Assembly (NCBI GenBank): GCA_019055375.1
Contig: JAHQIW010000361.1
Coordinates: forward strand, 1 to 64,000
Direction of reading: 5' to 3'
DNA length: 64,000 nucleotides
Source: Parelaphostrongylus tenuis
Lineage: Eukaryota > Nematoda > Chromadorea > Rhabditida > Metastrongylidae
Shown here: positions 22,175-33,569 of the stretch, one piece after another
How positions within the stretch are numbered: the stretch's first letter is position 1
How the letters are laid out: each line of letters begins with the position of its first letter
Notes under the pieces: model-generated
What the model saw: only the letters and a program-made list of their open reading frames with translations
Database searches by the model: none
What the model was told of the DNA's origin: nothing
Translations under genes and position numbers: made by a program

Positions 22175-22600
22175 ATCGTTCAAGCGCACATTTTCTTGAG
22201 AACATTTCAACATACATTTTGCCCATACTTGCTTCAAGATTGAGCTATTCTAAGACAAATTCGCTTGCTACTCATGCACGAATGGCGCGCAAACGAAAAT
22301 GCAATGAAGCGGTGTGCAAGGCTAATGGAGTTCGGGGCGATGATACGGTCGCATAAAGGAGCACTAGGAAGTTGTTCGCGATGTTCAAAGCTGGAGAGAA
22401 CACTGGAGGATCAGTCACGCCCGGACCGTCCATAGGAAGCTTCATTGACTTGATGCGCAGCCTAACTAATGTCTTCCTTTACGTATCATTCGTGCATGAG
22501 TAGCAAGCGAATTTGTTCCCAGGACAGCTCAATTTTAGAGCAAGTATAGGCAAGTTGTATACCAATATGTTCGCAAGAAAAGGCGCAACTGAAAGTTAAC
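22175..22600. mobile_element. MITE-like element with ~100-bp terminal inverted repeats, copy 1
   Basis: Left arm: GCGCACATTTTCTTG, then TTCGCTTGCTACTCATGCAC. Right arm inverted: GTGCATGAGTAGCAAGCGAA, then CAAGAAAAGGCGCAACTG. The interior of about 200 bp has no gene. The same structure recurs at 39060-39455, where the ends read TAGTTCA and TGAACTA. Confidence 0.75.
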
Positions 22601-22990
22601 GTAATCATGAAATTTCAACTACTAGTTACTGAACTGATATTTATTCTCTAGTGCCAGGATTTATGGAACGACGTAATATATGCTCACCATGAGCTACCCC
22701 CTAGGCCCTTGTTCGAGCCACGTAAGACCAACCTAAATGCCAGTGCGAACACACTAGCGTCGAAGAACGACTCACACCTCGATCTCGGTGCACTCTTATC
22801 ATCCCTTGATACGCCACCTAACACTTTCCAAGTTTTGGAAATAGTATCACAATATTTATCAAATGACAAAAACTAGGCAACCATTAAGCGTCTAAAAGAA
22901 AATAACAGTCCTGACCGGAAATTCGATATTATCAAAGATAAAACAATAATTACAAGTGATCAATGCCCCACTTGACGCACGAGCACGCAT

Positions 22991-25174
22991 CTATGCCTTC
23001 GTCGGTGCAGCCTTCTTCGTCGTCTTTTTCGACGCTTTGGGTCTAGCAGCCGCTTCTTCTTTGGCGCAGCTTTCTGTGGTGACTTTGCTGATTTAGCCTT
23101 CGGCTTCACAGTTTTCTTAGGCGAGCTTGATGACTTCTCCTTCTTGACCTCCTTGTTCTAAAACGATCATATACTGGCATTGGTGCAAAAAAAAACCCGC
23201 AAACTACATAAAACCGGTAGTTGCCAGCATATACATCATTTCATATACCACTATATTAATTCACCAAAAAATCAAAGTGTATCTTCCAATTGGTACATCA
23301 CAGATCAGAATAAACTCAAGTAATCAAAAAAAACCAAAAGTTTCTACAGTTTCATCATCAAAAACGGTCCACATTTTATGGTAACATAAATTCCGGACTT
23401 CCGGGAATATAACGTCGCCGAAGGCAGTCTCAACTACTACTTAATTTCTGGAGCCTTCCAAGTGGCATGGAATGAAGGAGGTGGTAGACGATAGGTGAAA
23501 GCCCGACAAAACACACATACGGCCCACTTCTATTAGTTCGTCCATCAAGCCTCTCCAATCTTCCCAAACTGCTGAGACGCCCACACTGGGATCTTTTCGA
23601 ATGTTTGAAGAGTCGTAGAGGAGGGCGGGGGGAGGGAAACATCCGCTTCCAACATTCAATGGTCGTCATCAGTAGACTGAAATACACGACCTTTCGATAT
23701 TGAATTCGCCACAACGACCCTATCTGAACCGATACCTCAGTGCACTGTGAATCAACTTTCCCCTAAGGTCGGCATAACCTATCAACCACATTTCCTTTGT
23801 TTAATAAACCTAAAACACGTGGTGTGAATAATAGTTTTGATTCCGCTAAAGATTCGATGCGCCTCACCTTTTCAAAGCCGACGATACAACCCGGTCGCCC
23901 ACTGTCGTCTATCTTCAATGCAGATATTCGCCTTCGTTTCGCTCCAATAATAAACCTCATTGGGGGAATTTCCTACACACAGGATGAGTCGTATGCTGAG
24001 TAACTATTTGTTTTGCCAACTAGCTAACCACCCACTAGTGGTGATATCACTCTTGTTTTATGGGGCGATTTTTCCTGGAAAAAACGTTCGGCCACAAAGA
24101 GACAAAAGCAAAGATCCACATGACGAACGACAATGTATAATCGACTTGAATCATCGGCTCTGAAGAAGGTAAAACACACCAAAACCTAAGTCGAACAAAA
24201 GTGTTGTTAACAACTCATGCTGTAGGATTAATCAACAAGGAATGTAAATGTTTCGCAGAGTGAACATCAACATAATCTTCTCCGAATCCCATAGATGTTC
24301 CTGACGATTCGCTCTGCGTTATATTCGAGTTCTAACTTGTTAACACCTGTCTTCCCAAGTGGTCCTCTCGTATTATACGGGCCAGAGTACGCCAAACAAT
24401 CTCCTTCTAAACATATATGAAATAGGATAATAAAAACAAAATTTGGAGACAAACTACTACTAGGACATACCGAATGAATTGAAACCACATATTTTCGAAA
24501 AAACCAATAAGCGCCTTCACAAGACAAAACTAGACGATAACTCACTGCGGGCGCAGGTACAGTCTCCTTCGGCTTAGGCTTGCTCCTCTTCGTCTTAGGT
24601 TTCTTAGCAGCTTTCGGGAGAGACTCGTGGCCCGACTTCTCGGCCAGGCGGAGTCGTCCGGCCGCTCCACTACCGGTTGCTTGCGTAAGAAGCCCCGTCT
24701 GTAGTCCACGTTTCAGGGCAGCTCGAAGACGAGCATTGATCTGGAAATCGATGAATGACCGTCGAATGCCTTGAGGTTTTTACTCATAGCCCTCACACAA
24801 CACAGAACATCCGAATCGCTCTAAAATCGAAACCAAGAGCACAAAAAGCTATCTCATTATGAACCTGTTTTTCGTTATCGGGAACTTCGTACTTCTGAAC
24901 AATGAACTTCAAGATGGCCTGCTTTGAAGCTCCTCTTCGATCCTTTGGTTCCTTGATGGCCGACTTGATCATCGCTCCGTAGACGGGATGCCTGGGAGAG
25001 GTCCTCGGCTTCTTCTCACTCTTCGCTTTGCTGGCCTGCTGAATCAAACACCATGCAACAGCTTGAATTAAGGCGACACTGAATCATGCTATACAAGAGG
25101 GAATAAAACAACCTCAGTTTGCTTGTCGCCTGTGACGTCGGAGCAGTACCTGGAGCTGCAGCAACTTCGGACAT
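22991..25174 (-). CDS. Linker histone H1, four exons, reading frame broken
   Basis: Linker histones bind the nucleosome dyad and linker DNA in the nucleus. Exon 2 (25038-24865) and exon 3 (24740-24546) encode the whole winged-helix globular domain in phase 0: RHPVYGAMIKSAIKEPKDRR, GASKQAILKFIVQKYE, then INARLRAALKRGLQTG and GSGAAGRLRLAEKSG. Exon 4 (23157-22991) is the Lys/Ala/Pro tail (KKTVKPKAKSAKSPQKAAPKK). Splice sites are clean: CAG|GTTCAT, TTTCCAG|A, GCA|GTGAGT, GTTTTAG|AAC. The start MSEVAAAPGTAP at 25174 fits H1 N termini. Two problems exist. Exon 4 is 167 nt, and the tail leaves frame near 23052-23062; a one-base indel there would restore an A/K-rich end. Exon 1 to its GAG|GTTG donor is 62 nt and does not meet exon 2 in phase. 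Either the gene is decaying or the assembly has indels. Confidence 0.85.
23400..24240. other. Intron sequence of the H1 gene with unassigned frames
   Basis: The third intron is about 1.4 kb. It contains overlapping frames on both strands (23430-23714 and 23763-23960 minus, 23797-24003 plus) and a worn Penelope-like terminus (GGCTCTGAAGAAGGTAAAAC near 24149). I infer an old retroelement end in the intron; the frames themselves are not recognised. Confidence 0.35.
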
Positions 25175-26660
25175 AGCTGGACAAGCACCGCGGAAGACTA
25201 TGTACTTGCGATCTCTGCCGTCCGCTCTTCTGGCATGCCGGGTTCCCCCGCTGTACCCCCATTGAGAGACACTGCAAGAGGAGCGATACTAACCACTGCG
25301 CTATTAGTGATGGTTGAACGAACGATAATAAAATGCTATCTGGTCGAAATTTCTTCAGGATCTTCGCATTTTGGAAAATTAGATGATTCCCCTTCCGAAG
25401 TATATAAAATTTGGCAAAATAGAGCTTAAATTCAATGAAAAAACATGCAGAGAACACTGTGGATGCTGAAAAATGTTGAATTGGAGAGGTTTCGTCATAA
25501 ATTTCTGCCAGAATACAACACCTATTATCGAGGTTAGATTTGTTTTCGACTAACAATACATTGTGTTCCATAATTCGAGAATCACTCTTACGATATCTCT
25601 GCTAGTTTTCCGCACTACAATCTTTTTTTACGGACTTGAAAACAACACTGACACAACTCGCACCGATGAAACTCATTCACTCTACAACGTTATGCAATAA
25701 ATTTGGTAGTACGAGAAAGAGTGTTCACAAACTATCAGAGATTTTAAGATCTTCCTGCTCGACTAAGCATTTACTGTGGAACATATCACTCGAACAATTC
25801 TATTACTTCATCGCCGCAACGCGACAGTTGGCGCGACTGCGAGTGGAAAACAGGTCAGTGGGCCGTTTCTTGGCGCTCCGCTCAATTTTCACACTAATTT
25901 TTGTATCGAAAAAAAGTTCTCGACGACTAGTCAAGTTCGATGGATTCTATGTTATCGATATATGCTCATGGACATGAAATATGAATAAAAACGCTTCTTT
26001 ATTAATCGAAAACTTTCACTCCAACACGTTATCCAAATACTAACACATTGACGGAGAAGTTTCCGACGGTCGGTTATGGTGGACGAAGACTTTTCCTAGA
26101 GTGCTTGTAATCAGTCGCCAGTTTGATCTATGCAAATGCCTCCTCAGAGGTCATTTTCTTTCTCCTACTAAAGATACCTGCTGCAAATAATTATGTGGCA
26201 AATTATAGAAGAGACATATCTTGAAAACCGGCTCTCCTTCAATCTCAGCATGAGTGATTAATAATAGTTATCTTTTTTTATAGATAAGCTTGACTCGGCT
26301 GTCGTTTCGACGCCTTCGTGTTTTTTCAATAACGATAATTCTAGTCGACTGTCCACAGTCGTTCCTCTTTGTTTCAAATCTAGCCGAATCTTCTGCAGTG
26401 GCACCTTTGAGGAAAGTCGGTTTTAGTAATTTCATTACGCTTTGTATTAGCTGATAATGACATCGGCTACGGGCGGATAGATTGGTCGAAAAAAACGAAA
26501 AAAGTCGGCGTCAACGGTTGATCAACAAATGAACTTATGTTTGAGGAAATCGCCAAGTGAGTGAGGTTCAGCATTCAGGCGGTGCCCCTGCGAACAAGTT
26601 TGACTTGAACGGCTGCGAAGAGACATATACACAAAGAGGGCGAACGAATGTGGGCAACCG
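25175..26660. other. H1 upstream region and spacer
   Basis: The region upstream of the H1 start must hold its promoter, but I see no TATA box or histone element that I would mark. Frames at 25636-25988 (+) overlap in two phases and show no domain. Nothing else is supported. Confidence 0.3.
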
Positions 26661-26720
26661 GCTTCAATCAGGGTTTCTGAAGAAGACGAAGAGTCGAAAC
26701 TTCACCAAATAAATCTTATT
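26660..26720 (+). ncRNA. Hammerhead-like Penelope terminus remnant
   Basis: CTGAAGA, then GAC-GAAGA-GTC, then GAAAC at 26678-26700. It keeps the two core strands with a 3-bp stem II after an extra A, as in the other Penelope ends. AATAAATC follows. No Penelope coding sequence remains upstream. Confidence 0.4.
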
Positions 26721-26979
26721 TATTGACCATGTGGCATCGGCCAAAACAAGAAGAATTTATAAACTAGGAGACACTTTTTCTAGATCATTTGGAGTTTCAT
26801 CTTTGAATTTCATAAGCTATTAATTCGCCAAAAAAGTCCAAGAAGAACTCCTATGCACAAAACAAATCGCTCTAAACATGAGTGGCATCTACAGAAACAA
26901 AAATGTCTCCAAGTGCTAAGGAAATTTGTTGCCGCAATCATAAGTGATCTTGTGAAAGCTAATCTATAAAGCATCTTGC

Positions 26980-27056
26980 ACACACAATATATGCATATCT
27001 GTATATATCCATTACATATGTGCATGTACATGTATATGTGTTTATGCATATGTACA
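26980..27056. repeat. Alternating purine-pyrimidine repeat (ATRYAT-rich)
   Basis: Imperfect TATGCATATCTGTATATA and TGTGCATGTACATGTATATG units. Simple-sequence DNA that could adopt cruciform or Z-like structure; no gene. Confidence 0.7.
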
Positions 27057-27059
27057 GGA

Positions 27060-28640
27060 GAGAGCGCAGAGGATTTCTTCGCCACGTTGATGTCTACACG
27101 CACTTGAGTTCCTTTCGATAAAGGTTGATCAAAAGTGCACAAAACGTGATTTCCAATTTATAAATCGGTTTCTCTCTGTAGTTCCAAGATGAACAATTCC
27201 TGAGCTTTCCTTATCTCGCTTATGCATCGAGATTTTTTCTACACGCCCATATGGCCTTGCGAAGAAAAAAAAACTACTCCTACATTTCCAGTTGTCACCG
27301 AAATCTTTGATTCTGAGAAGTAAACTGAGGAATTACAAAGTGTCGAAAATTTAATTTGAAGTGATTACTATCAAATGAGATAATTCCAATTGCCGTAGGG
27401 AAAAATTGTTCTCATAATAATTTGTCGGTAGACTATTTGCACGACACCACCTATACGAAAGGAACATAAGAAAGAAAATATTGTTCTAGACAATTATTTA
27501 GGAAATTTCCTGGAAGGTATCTTTCCACGAACGACGCATACCATATAGAATCTCCCTACTTCAAACTATCGATTGATTGTAAGCGCTCTAATGAAAGAGC
27601 TTTTGCGCAGTAAAATTACCCACGAAAATAGTGAGGCTCTTGGAGGAGTCACTTCGTCGTCAAGGCTGATTGATTCATTAAAGCAGGACGAAATCCTACA
27701 TTTATGAACTCCGTCAGATAACAGGTTCCAGATGGTTTGTTAATATTTTTGAAGATCTGATTGCCTTTCTAAAATGTCATCGATTTAGTGATTATTCTAC
27801 AAAGCGTCGTACATGACAGAAGTTGAAGCGAACATTGGAAAATTAACATCGATGCAAAATTTGAATGCTTCTCTATAAAATGTTGCATTTGATCCTATTC
27901 ATTTTTAGAATTCGACATTGTCATTGACTGGTCAACAATTTTCGTTATTCAGATCTAATTCACTGATAATCTAGCACAACCTGAGATCAGTGTAGAGAAC
28001 GATAATAGACCGTATTGTGGTTAGAAGCAGATTGATATTCAAAGCAAAGTAGGCTGTTTTTTGAGTGCAATAATTCGCTCATACCATTCAAAGAGGTTGT
28101 CTTCAGCACGACAACTCGTTCATGAAGTAGAGCTTGGGCTGTGAATGGATGAGAAGAGTCCTAATTTTATTATAAAAAGGGTTGCATCAGAAAAGTCACC
28201 TTTTAGAGTGTCTAATTTCATTTCAACTGCTTGGTCTATCGGAGGAACACTTCAACCTCAATTCTATGATGACGTTTGAGAAGCTGCATAACGGTTGCAA
28301 TGGCTTTAGTGAGGTGGCCAACAAGTCTCGTTAATCGGATCTACATTATTTTTCAAAACCTATCCAAGCTTGAGTCATGTCTATCACGGTCGCATGGGAA
28401 TGATTTGAGAAGGAATGTTGCAGTATTGCGATACCCCTTACGTCCATGCGTCAAACCTGTTGAGTTACTTGTGAGAATTTAAGAAGGTGGTGGCATGACA
28501 AACTCAAGGAAATCTGACCTACTAGCTCAATTTGTTACGTGTGTTACAAGACTGTCATGTTGTTTCAATCGATCATATAATCATTCCTCACATCTAGAAC
28601 GTGTCTAGAAGAAATCTGTATAAATCAAGATTCACCCAGT
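27060..28640. other. No recognised gene
   Basis: This is AT-rich spacer. The frame 28276-28482 (+) has no domain or splice context I can support. Confidence 0.4.
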
Positions 28641-28890
28641 GATGTAGGGTGATGTGTAAAACTTCTGCGTCAGAAAGGGCTCGAACCCACATCTCAGTCT
28701 ACCCAGAAACGCGTGCATTAATCCGTTTCACTACTAACGCCCGTTTTGCCATCACTCTTTCTACGCTACAACGCATCTGTCTTGCAGACAAAACGGACGT
28801 CGCTAGTGCAACGGGTTAGAGCACACGCTTAAGGGATGTGGGTTCGAGTCCCAGCTGACGCAGAATTTTTGCACATCACTCCACAACACT
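28640..28890. mobile_element. Palindromic tRNA-like element, copy 3 (both arms kept)
   Basis: The best example of the head-to-head structure. The right arm (+) reads CGTCGCTAGTGCAACGGG, then TTAGAGCACACGC (A-box region), GTGGGTTCGAGTCCCAGC (B box) and TGACGCAGAATTTTTGCACA. The left arm carries the same on the minus strand with TGTGGGTTCGAGCCC. A spacer of about 40 bp with TTTCTACGCTACAACGCAT separates them. A cloverleaf is not obviously complete, so these are tRNA-derived rather than tRNA genes. Confidence 0.75.
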
Positions 28891-28899
28891 GGGCATAAT

Positions 28900-29130
28900 T
28901 AGAGCATTATGCCAACTGAAAAAGGGGTTAAATAAAAAGAATTAGATCCTTATAGATTTCAATGATAAACTGAATGACTTTTAATCTTTCTGCAACAGCC
29001 TGTCAACAACCGTATTGTGATTCTACAGTTGTCACTTGTATTTATTGGGATTATTAGTAATTTATGCTTGTTGATTCCGTTTTTTGACAGAGCAAAACTT
29101 GGCACGACAAGGTGAGACACTCAGCTGTTC
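28900..29130. other. No recognised gene
   Basis: A short spacer. Near 29131 the sequence TTGGGTTACCTCATAA could be the outer end of the following mariner copy, but I could not match it to the other end. Confidence 0.3.
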
Positions 29131-29192
29131 TATTGGGTTACCTCATAATTTCTTTCGCTTCTCTACATGCAATTGTACCACTAAAGATTCAG

Positions 29193-30045
29193 TTAATTAA
29201 CAATATAATCCCCGTCATGATCAATGCTATAATTCCATTTTTTGTGCAATGACTGGACGCTTCCTTACTACGAAAAATGAGGCTGGCGATCAAAAAAGTC
29301 GGGGAGGTCACTTATGAGCGTTGTAGTTTTCGAATTGTATTTTCCCGCAAATGCTGCTTAGGGTGCGGAAAAGATGATAATGCAATGGAACAATACAGGG
29401 TTATGCAGTGGATGTAGTGCCGTGGTCAAGCAGAGTTTCTATCAAATGTGGCAAATCGACTTTACAATATGAAGTCGCTCACTACCCTAAAGAAGGGCGA
29501 CACTGAGTCGTTTTCGACTCTTCTCTCACACTGTTGCTGCCGACATCCAGGCATATTCCCGTAGACATCGGCATTGATTGCCCGCCTGTTGTCGAGCAGT
29601 TTCCAAAACAGCATGCTTTGTCAATCTCAGTAAACTGAGAGCATGACCTCTCGAGTCTGGATCTTGGGCTTTAATTGAGCTGAAGGGTCTTTGCCGGAGG
29701 CAGCCAGTGAGTGTGGCTCGTGTTGATCTCGTCGTGCACCCAGGATTCATCTACAGTAAGTATTGACTTGAGAAAGCCCTGCCTGTACGGTCACAGCAAA
29801 AGGTTTTCGCAAAATGTCACGGGTGCAGTGCTGTCTTGGTGGTCAATACATAAGGTGTCCAACAAGAGATCGTTTCGAAGTAACTCATTCCATTTTGGAT
29901 GGCGAACGATGATGCAACGACCGTTATCCAAGTGTCGTGTCTGTCCAGGCAACCAAAACATTCTCCAATATACTACAGCCTCTTTGCAAAAACCCAATTT
30001 GGTATGGAAAATGAACTGAACAAAACAGTAGCACGGAAGAATTTG
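29193..30045 (-). mobile_element. Degraded mariner transposon copy
   Basis: Read on the minus strand with several frame changes it matches a mariner transposase. Segments in order: an HQDSTAPVTFCENLLL frame, TVDESWVHDEINTSHTHWLP (the block around the first catalytic Asp), VMLSVY and LLDNRRAINADVYG (the block before the second Asp), HYHLFRTLSS, and DHDGDYIVN-stop at 29193. Stops and shifts lie throughout, so it is dead. Mariners move by cut-and-paste with TA target duplication; the ends of this copy were not found. Confidence 0.7.
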
Positions 30046-30049
30046 TGAT

Positions 30050-30405
30050 ATAACTAAACAGGTCGCTTCACTGCCTCATAAATGATTCCATTCGCAGTAA
30101 ATGCTAACATATTTCTAATAAAAACTCACGAAATACATGTGCGTTTATTAAAGCCGTTGCCAACACTAATCACTATCGCAGTAATGTTCATGTATATTGG
30201 TCGATGAGTGTATGATAAATTGACAGAACGATAAATTCCTGTAGAAATGAAGTGGTAGACTAACAAAACTTTCCGCTTCACTATCTCACATCTTTTACTC
30301 GCAAATGTGTTCGAATTTGCACTTGGATTCAGCTATCCTCCCCGGATTAGTCTTCATGAACTTAACCTAATGCTCGTTAAATGGACTGGATTTTTTCTAA
30401 GAACC
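30050..30405. other. No recognised gene
   Basis: AT-rich spacer; nothing supported. Confidence 0.4.
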
Positions 30406-30409
30406 TTGA

Positions 30410-30600
30410 GATGGCCATACTAAAAAAAAGGATACTGCTCTATTATAGCGGCGCCACTTGAGGCCTTCGCTAAAAACGTATTTTTTGCTTTTGCAAAACG
30501 TTTTTGCAGTTTATCGATAGCTCAGATCAAGCGAATCTGAATGGTATGTTCAATCTCAATTAGCTTATTTTGCGCGCCAACTGATCCGGAACCTCTTGTA
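30410..30600. repeat. Interspersed repeat R6, copy 2
   Basis: It matches 1735-1965 block by block (TCTATTATAGCGGCGCCA, AAACGTATTTTTTGC, CAGATCAAGCGAATCTGA) in the same orientation. Confidence 0.45.
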
Positions 30601-30759
30601 CGATCGGCTATGCAAAACAGACAACTTTTAAATATACCTCGATGGTTGAAACGAACAACGCATGAATTTGTTCGGATATAACATACTAGATCACTTGAAC
30701 GGCATGTGGAGAAGGATAGATTGGCGAAGCGGGTAGATCTCTTTGAATTTGCATTAACC

Positions 30760-30910
30760 CCTAAGCGATTACGTGTACTGGCTCAGTTACACGATTGTTT
30801 GAAGGCCTTTCTCGCTGCAGAAAAGTTTCCTCCTAAACATCTGGTAATCATTCGAAAGCTTAACTCTCTGCGACTCCAAAAACCTGCTTACCTTCAGGAA
30901 AAAGCTTCTT
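30760..30910 (-). repeat. Repeat R4, single arm
   Basis: The block GGTAATCATTCGAAAGCTTAA matches the left arm of R4 at 39985, 55070 and 58540. The apparent frame 30706-31041 across this block is therefore repeat-derived and I do not call it a gene. Confidence 0.45.
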
Positions 30911-31194
30911 ATTACGTTCTAACAGCGAATAAAAATTGTTTTTCACCCTCAATTTTGTTCATTTGCCTGGCTGTGGCCGCTATATGGCTCTTCACTGAAG
31001 CCTCAACACTCTTTAGATGTCACGTATATTGGGGATTCTGATGATTGAATGGGTTTCTTGAGAGGTTGCCATATAGCGCCGTAAGAGTAATAAGAAGATC
31101 ATATTTTACACCTAAAATGCTACCTCGTCACTCGGACATCATAGGCGGTTTACTGGTGATTACAGGTAAACTTTATAATTCGGAGGTGTCTCGT

Positions 31195-31920
31195 GTCTTA
31201 TAGTTACATCAAGGATGGTATTTCATGTATGAACTTTCTACGAAGTTTTTTGACACAATGAATCACTATTCTTTCTGAAATTCTTCATTTTTCTGTGGTA
31301 ATACCACATCCTTTACAAAAATGAACATTCAACACCGATTGAGCATTTATACCGTCTGCATTGCGAGAACGCAGCCTAAAAACACATCTTCTACAACTAA
31401 CCATCTCTAATCAAGTTCTATGTACAGGTATTTTTAATTTATAGTTCGAGTGAGTGTAGGAAGAGCTACCGTTCATTATTGCGCATGATGCATTACTTCT
31501 CCTGTCAGCACCCATATTCAAAAAAACGTATTTTCCGCTCTTTCTAGACATTTTAGCAGTTATTTGATAGCTCAAATTTCAGAAATTTGATAGATGTACT
31601 TCATTTTTAGAAGGCCTCTGTATTACACTGTGGCAAGGGAAACATTATGTTATTCAATACTTGAGTATCTTTCGACGAGCAACGCTTTTCCTCAAAAAAA
31701 TACAGCAATTCTTCGACAACACAAATCTCGGCAAATTTGACTTAAAAATCTCAAGGAAATAGTGAGCTTTTGATAAAGACTTCTTAGTTCTTCGTTAAAG
31801 CTAAAAGGACATTGAGCTTTACACCAGGCGCGCACCTGGCGCCACATGTGAATTGCGTTGCGTGACCGACTCGGCGCTGAATGACAAACTTAACGTTCTT
31901 TTAGCTGTAACAACATATTA
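31195..31920. repeat. Interspersed repeat R5, inverted copy
   Basis: Reverse complement of much of 15658-16350: a GCTAAAAGGACATTGAGCTTT block, GCACCTGGCGCCACATGTG, CCGACTCGGCGC and TTTTAGCAGTTATTTGATAG all have inverted partners there. Confidence 0.65.
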
Positions 31921-31964
31921 GAACATCCTTCTCAAAAAACGGGGCAGGGGCGAAGCGACCAATC

Positions 31965-32340
31965 GCGTTTGAAATATTGTTATTTAATTTGGGATTTTCC
32001 ACCAAATCGACAGCACCTTCAGATAAAAACGTAGAATCTAATGCTACGGAAAATTGTCTACACGCTGATATGCTTTTCGTGCTTCCAACTACTTATACGA
32101 GTGGTAAAATTGAAGAGGAAAGGCGAATGAGAAACGAAATTTCATTCTTTTTCTGTTTCTTTTTTTCTTTTTTTCTGACTACAAAATTCTGTGTGTTAAA
32201 GCGATATAAGAGGGTAATCTGAGAATCAGCAGCGCACAGTTGTACCTAGGAATCTGAGCTTTCTAAGGATTACTAACACTTTTAAGAAAAAATCCTGACC
32301 AGCAAATGAGATCGACTCAAAAATTTGTCGCTGTCTAACA
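31965..32340 (+). repeat. Penelope-derived segment fused to R4-type sequence
   Basis: 31977-32060 encodes LFNLGFSTKSTAPSDKNVES, the segment that precedes the GIY-YIG domain in the 14.2-kb element. It then switches to CATGCTTTTCGTGCTT and unrelated sequence, the same join as at 15265. The R4 right-arm block (CAGCAAATGAGATCG, AAAATTTGTCGC) follows at 32300. A likely non-autonomous chimera. Confidence 0.55.
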
Positions 32341-32419
32341 AATAAGCATCGAAAATTTTACTCCACCTTTCCAGCTTTGATAAAGAAACGATTTGAGAAG
32401 TAAAACACACACCACTCAA

Positions 32420-33500
32420 ATTCTCCATATTCAAGCTGCCGAACAATTACTACAATCTCGAAAAGCAATAAAAAATACTTTTTTTAATTATGGGTGCGGA
32501 TGGGAGAGAAGTTCTGAGAATATTCTCTGGAGACACCTATGTCTGACCAATAGTTTCCATAATGTCGATGTTCTCAGCCTTTTATTCAAACACGGCTGTC
32601 CCTTATGGCTCTGAATTTTTCCCTTATCCATAAGTACTCAACCTTTTCTCGCTTACCTCAGCTTTGAATAAATGGAAACAAACGAATGATTGATATAAAG
32701 TTAGCTGTAGTAAAGATTAGCGATGGACTAGTATCGAATGCAACATGCATTATCATTTTTCTTGCAATTTACTCATTGTATTCAATTTTTATTAGCTGCA
32801 ATGGCTCTTGGGTCTTGTGTAAAACTGTGGTAAATCAGAACTAGAGTTTTCTAATGTGATAGCCTCCATACAATAAATCAGTTGGTTATTTGTCAAATTC
32901 AGCATGATTCCGTAATAAACAAGTGCCTTCCTCTATACAAAATCATATATCTAAATCAAAATCATATGATCGAAAAGAAAAAATTTATTTCTATCAAAGT
33001 AACAAGGAAGTTCCAGAAATTTTCGCAAAACGGCGAAAAAACCTTAATCAAGTAGAGAAAATAGCCGATTTTGCTCTGCGCGCATCGACTTCTATAACCG
33101 TCCCTTAGGGGTTAAGGAGCACTTAGACCGGAAACCGAGCAGTCAAACAAGTACGATATCAAGTACGCATAGGTTAGAAAACACAACGATGTGGACTTTA
33201 ATGGGCTAGTAAGAATCCCGGGCGAGAATCACACGCATCGGAGTGAAAACCCTTGAGACCTCTAAGATGAACTACAGAAGTCCAAGAATGAATAGAAGGG
33301 GAGAATGCATGAGCATGACAGAATGATATGACTTGATTTTCTGGTCTGCATATGGCTGATTTTTCACAGTGCGTCACATAAGATTTGTGACCTTTCTCCT
33401 ATGAGTTATAAGAAGGTAAGATTTTTCAAATAGCAGACTGTTGAATTGTTCCGTATTATTCTTGACGCATACGAAATATTAACCGAATAATCACATATGG
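32420..33500. other. No recognised gene
   Basis: Frames at 32393-32614 and 32923-33108 (+) are short and lack motifs. No repeats were matched. Confidence 0.35.
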
Positions 33501-33560
33501 TATTATACAGTACATCTGGGCTCTGACGAAGTCGGAGTCACCGAAACGTTAGGCATGAGA
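33500..33560 (+). ncRNA. Hammerhead-like Penelope terminus remnant
   Basis: CTGACGA followed by AGTCGGAGTCACC and GAAACGTT at 33522-33546. Both core strands are present; stem II is imperfect. It is an isolated end without coding sequence. Confidence 0.4.
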
Positions 33561-33569
33561 TTTTGAGAA

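Noticed and set aside
25089..25571. 160-codon minus-strand frame upstream of H1
   Set aside because: It overlaps H1 exon 1 in another frame and has no domain. Only the GDKQTE end is of interest as the possible shifted H1 frame.
29483..29520. Possible hammerhead or terminator hairpin (GAGTCGTTTTCGACTC)
   Set aside because: A simple hairpin without the CUGANGA strand; probably chance within the mariner remnant.
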